A stretch of DNA of 64,000 nucleotides from Luidia sarsii. Taxonomy: Eukaryota; Echinodermata; Asteroidea; Paxillosida; Luidiidae. The translations under genes and the position numbers were made by a program. Every line of letters starts with the position of its first letter. Position 1 is the stretch's first letter. The stretch is taken from positions 4,612,547-4,676,546 of the forward strand of contig OX465113.1 of NCBI GenBank assembly GCA_949987565.1, in the 5' to 3' direction. This document shows positions 61,501 to 64,000 of the stretch, in pieces. The notes under the pieces are model-generated. The model was not told the origin of the DNA. It saw only the letters and a program-made list of their open reading frames with translations, and made no database searches.

Positions 61501-64000
61501 TATGATCAAGCAAAGAGAACCAACCTCTGTCAGCTGGGCAGCTTGTGTGTCCATGCAGCAGTACACACAGTCAGTCTGCAGTGAGCACCTGCAAAGAAAA
61601 ATACACTTTGCTCGTTAATTTCTTTCATTATTCTCCTGACAGAGCTAAAACTTCGCCTGCAAACAGGCCTAGAAAACACCTTTGTATCAGCGTTGACGAA
61701 TCTAAAATCGAACATAGTGTGATGATTTTATGATCAAGCAAAGAGAACCAACCTCTGTCAGGTAGGCAGCTTGTGTGTGCATGCAGCAGTACACAACAGT
61801 CAGTCGACGGAGAGCACCTGCAAAGAAAAATACACTTTGCAAGTTAATATCTCGATCATTATTTTCTTGACAGAGCTTAAACTTCCCCTGCAAACAGGCC
61901 TAGGAAACACCTATGCATCAGCGTGTAAAAATCTGAAATCATACATAGTATGATGATTTTATGATCAAGCAAAGAGAACCAACCTCAGTCAGCTGGGCAG
62001 CTTGTGTGTGCATGCAGCAGTACACAACAGTCAGTCGACGGAGAGCACCTGCAAAGAAAAATACACTTTGCAAGTTAATATCTCGATCATTATTTTCTTG
62101 ACAGAGCTTAAACTTCCCCTGCAAACAGGCCTAGGAAACACCTATGCATCAGCGTGTAAAAATCTGAAATCGAACTTAGTATGATGATTTTATGATCAAG
62201 CAAAGAGAACCAACCTCAGTCAGCTGGGCAGCTTGTGTGTGCATGCAGCAGTACACAACAGTCAGTCGGCAGTGAGCACCTGCATAGAAAAATACACTTT
62301 GCTCGTTAATATCTAATTCATTATTTTCTTGACAGAGCAAAAACTTCGCCTGCAAACAGGCCTAGAAAACACCTTTGCATCAGCGTTGACAAATCTAAAA
62401 TCGAACATAGTATGATGATTTTATGATCAAGCAAAGAGAACCAACCTCTGTCAGCTGGGCAGCTTGTGTGTCCATGCAGCAGTACACACAGTCAGTCGGC
62501 AGTGAGCACCTGCAAAGAAAAATACACTTTGCTCGTTAATATCTCATTCATTATTTTCTTGACAGAGCTAAAACTTTGCCTGCAAACAGGCCTAGAAAAC
62601 ACCAATGCATCAGCGTTGAAAAATCTGAAATCGAACATAGTATGATGATTTTATGATCAAGCAAAGAGAACCAACCTTAGTCAGCTGGGCAGCTTGTGTG
62701 TGCATGCAGCAGTACACAACAGTCAGTCGGTAGTGAGCACCTGCAAAGAAAAATACACTTTGCTCATTTATATCTAATTCATTATTTTCTTGACAGAGCT
62801 AAAACTTTGCCTGCAAACAGGCCTAGAAAACACCCATGCATCAGAGTTGACAAATCTGAAATCGAACATAGTATGATGATTTTATGATCAAGCAAAGAGA
62901 ACCAACCTCAGTCAGCTGGGCAGCTTGTGTGTGCATGCAGCAGTACACAACAGTCAGTCGGCAGTGAGCACCTGCATAGAAAAATACACTTTGCTCGTTA
63001 ATATCTAATTCATTATTTTCTTGACAGAGCTAAAACTTCGCCTGCAAACAGGCCTAGACTACACCTTTGCATCAGCGTTGACAACTCTGAAATCGAACAT
63101 AGTATGATGATTTTATGATCAAGCAAAGAGAACCAACCTCTGTCAGGTAGGCAGCTTGTGTGTGCATGCAGCAGTACACAACAGTCAGTCGACGGAGAGC
63201 ACCTGCAAAGAAAAATACACTTTGCAAGTTAATATCTCATTCATTATTTTCTTGACAGAGCTTAAACTTCCCCTGCAAACAGGCCTAGGAAACACCTATG
63301 CATCAGCGTTGACAAATCTGAAATCGAACATAGAATGATGATTTGATGATCAAGTAAAGAGAACCAACCTCTGTCAGGTAGGCAGCTTGTGTGTGCATGC
63401 AGCAGTACACAACGGTCAGTCGACGGAGAGCACCTGCAAAGAAAAATACACTTTGCAAGTTAATATCTCGATCATTATTTTCTTGACAGAGCTTAAACTT
63501 CCCCTGCAAACAGGCCTAGGAAACACCTATGCATCAGCGTGTAAAAATCTGAAATCAAACATATTATGATGATTTTATGATCAAACAAAGAGAACCAACC
63601 TCTGTCAGCTTGGCAGCTTGTGTGTGCATGCAGCAGTTTACAACAGTCAGATGACGGAGAGCATCTACAAAGAAAAATACACTTTGCTCGTTAATATCTC
63701 ATTCATTATTTTCTTGACAGAGCTAAAACTTTGCCTGCAAACAGGTCTAGAAGACACCTATGCATCAGCGTTGAAAAATCTGAAATCGAACATAGTATGA
63801 TGATTTTATGATCAAGCAAAGAGAACCAACCTCAGTCAGCTGGGCAGCTTGTGTGTGCATGCAGCAGTACACACAGTCAGTCGGCAGTGAGCACCTGCAA
63901 AGAAAAATACACTTTGCTCGTTAATTTCTCTTTCATTATTCTCCTGACAGAGTTGGAACTTTGCCTGCAAACAGGCCTAGGAAACACCTATGCATCAGCG
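58544..64000. repeat. Mosaic tail of the array to the right window edge
   Basis: From 58544: F, A/I, J, C, D, F, D, K, J, B, A, D, F, J(short), B, B, A, J/C, K-like, A(gactac), B, B, G, J. The first ten units follow 17945-20250, with one unit (the counterpart of 19558) missing and a GC insertion making gcctgcgcaaacagg near 60,045. The final units carry several substitutions seen nowhere else in the window, and the array still continues at base 64000. Confidence 0.88.

Larger units (their letters stand above)
1..64000. repeat. Satellite array, ~231-bp monomer, ~277 tandem copies filling the window
   Basis: The same ~231-bp unit recurs head to tail without a break. Successive agcTTGtgtgt anchors lie 228-232 bp apart from 168 to 63849, giving 277 anchors and a mean of 230.7 bp. 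All copies share one orientation. Landmarks in each unit, in order, are a TG-rich stretch with TGCATGCA, a CAG-rich box, an A-rich run, TTATTTTCTTGACAG or a variant, CCTG-caaa-CAGG, GCATCAGCG, and GATGATTTTATGAT. Length differences come from single-base indels: a one-base loss in acacacag (types D and J) and a one-base gain in caggttggg. I found no coding gene, tRNA, rRNA or mobile element. Family and species are not recognised; a eukaryotic heterochromatic array is inferred from architecture. Confidence 0.99.

Noticed and set aside
1..64000. CRISPR array
   Set aside because: The repeating unit is about 231 bp with no short conserved repeat separated by unique spacers; the whole unit is conserved and there are no cas genes.
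1..64000. rRNA or histone-type tandem gene cluster
   Set aside because: No conserved rRNA segment, tRNA fold or histone reading frame is present in the 231-bp unit.
1..64000. A dispersed transposon or LTR inside the array
   Set aside because: Anchors are evenly spaced throughout; no gap above 232 bp and no terminal repeats or target duplications were found.
1..64000. Naming the host species or a known satellite family
   Set aside because: I do not recognise the monomer with confidence; a database search is needed, so no name is given.

Overview
The whole window is one uninterrupted tandem satellite DNA array, with no convincing gene. A monomer of about 231 bp repeats head to tail from base 1 to base 64000. 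Using the anchor in agcTTGtgtgt I count 277 monomer starts, from 168 to 63849, with a mean spacing of 230.7 bp. All are in one orientation. I saw no transposon insertion, inversion, partial monomer or unique spacer. A type-A monomer counted by hand is 40.7% GC, with CpG observed/expected near 0.5. This architecture points to a eukaryotic, probably heterochromatic (pericentromeric, centromeric or subtelomeric) array. I do not recognise the family and cannot name the species.

Monomers fall into about eleven diagnostic types, called A to K here, plus recognisable hybrids. They are arranged in higher-order repeats (HORs) whose unit changes along the window. 1-17.7 kb: 8-monomer HORs (about 1,847 bp) nested in a 25-monomer (5,771 bp) tandem duplication, then two more 8-mers of 1,848 bp. 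17.7-21.2 kb: a mixed stretch and a 3-monomer (692 bp) duplication. 21.2-24.4 kb: a 7-monomer (1,616 bp) duplication. 25.1-34.3 kb: a 27-monomer (6,230 bp) unit with nested 4- and 6-monomer repeats. 34.8-58.5 kb: a 38-monomer (about 8,765 bp) duplication whose second copy was enlarged by a 13-monomer (2,998 bp) and a 14-monomer (3,229 bp) expansion. 58.5-64 kb: a mosaic tail that repeats 17.7-20.7 kb at a displacement of 40.6 kb.

The biology visible here is array evolution: strictly in-phase unequal exchange, short gene-conversion patches, nested duplications that can be ordered by private mutations, and diagnostic variation concentrated at CpG sites as expected from cytosine methylation. The 60-103 codon open frames are by-products of the monomer: its length is 3 x 77 and one frame has few stops. 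The most instructive results are the exact bookkeeping of the 34.8-58.5 kb region, the B-rich versus C-rich domains, and the CpG-to-TpG/CpA pattern. Near-identical blocks of this kind are also where assemblies fail, so long-read support should be confirmed first.
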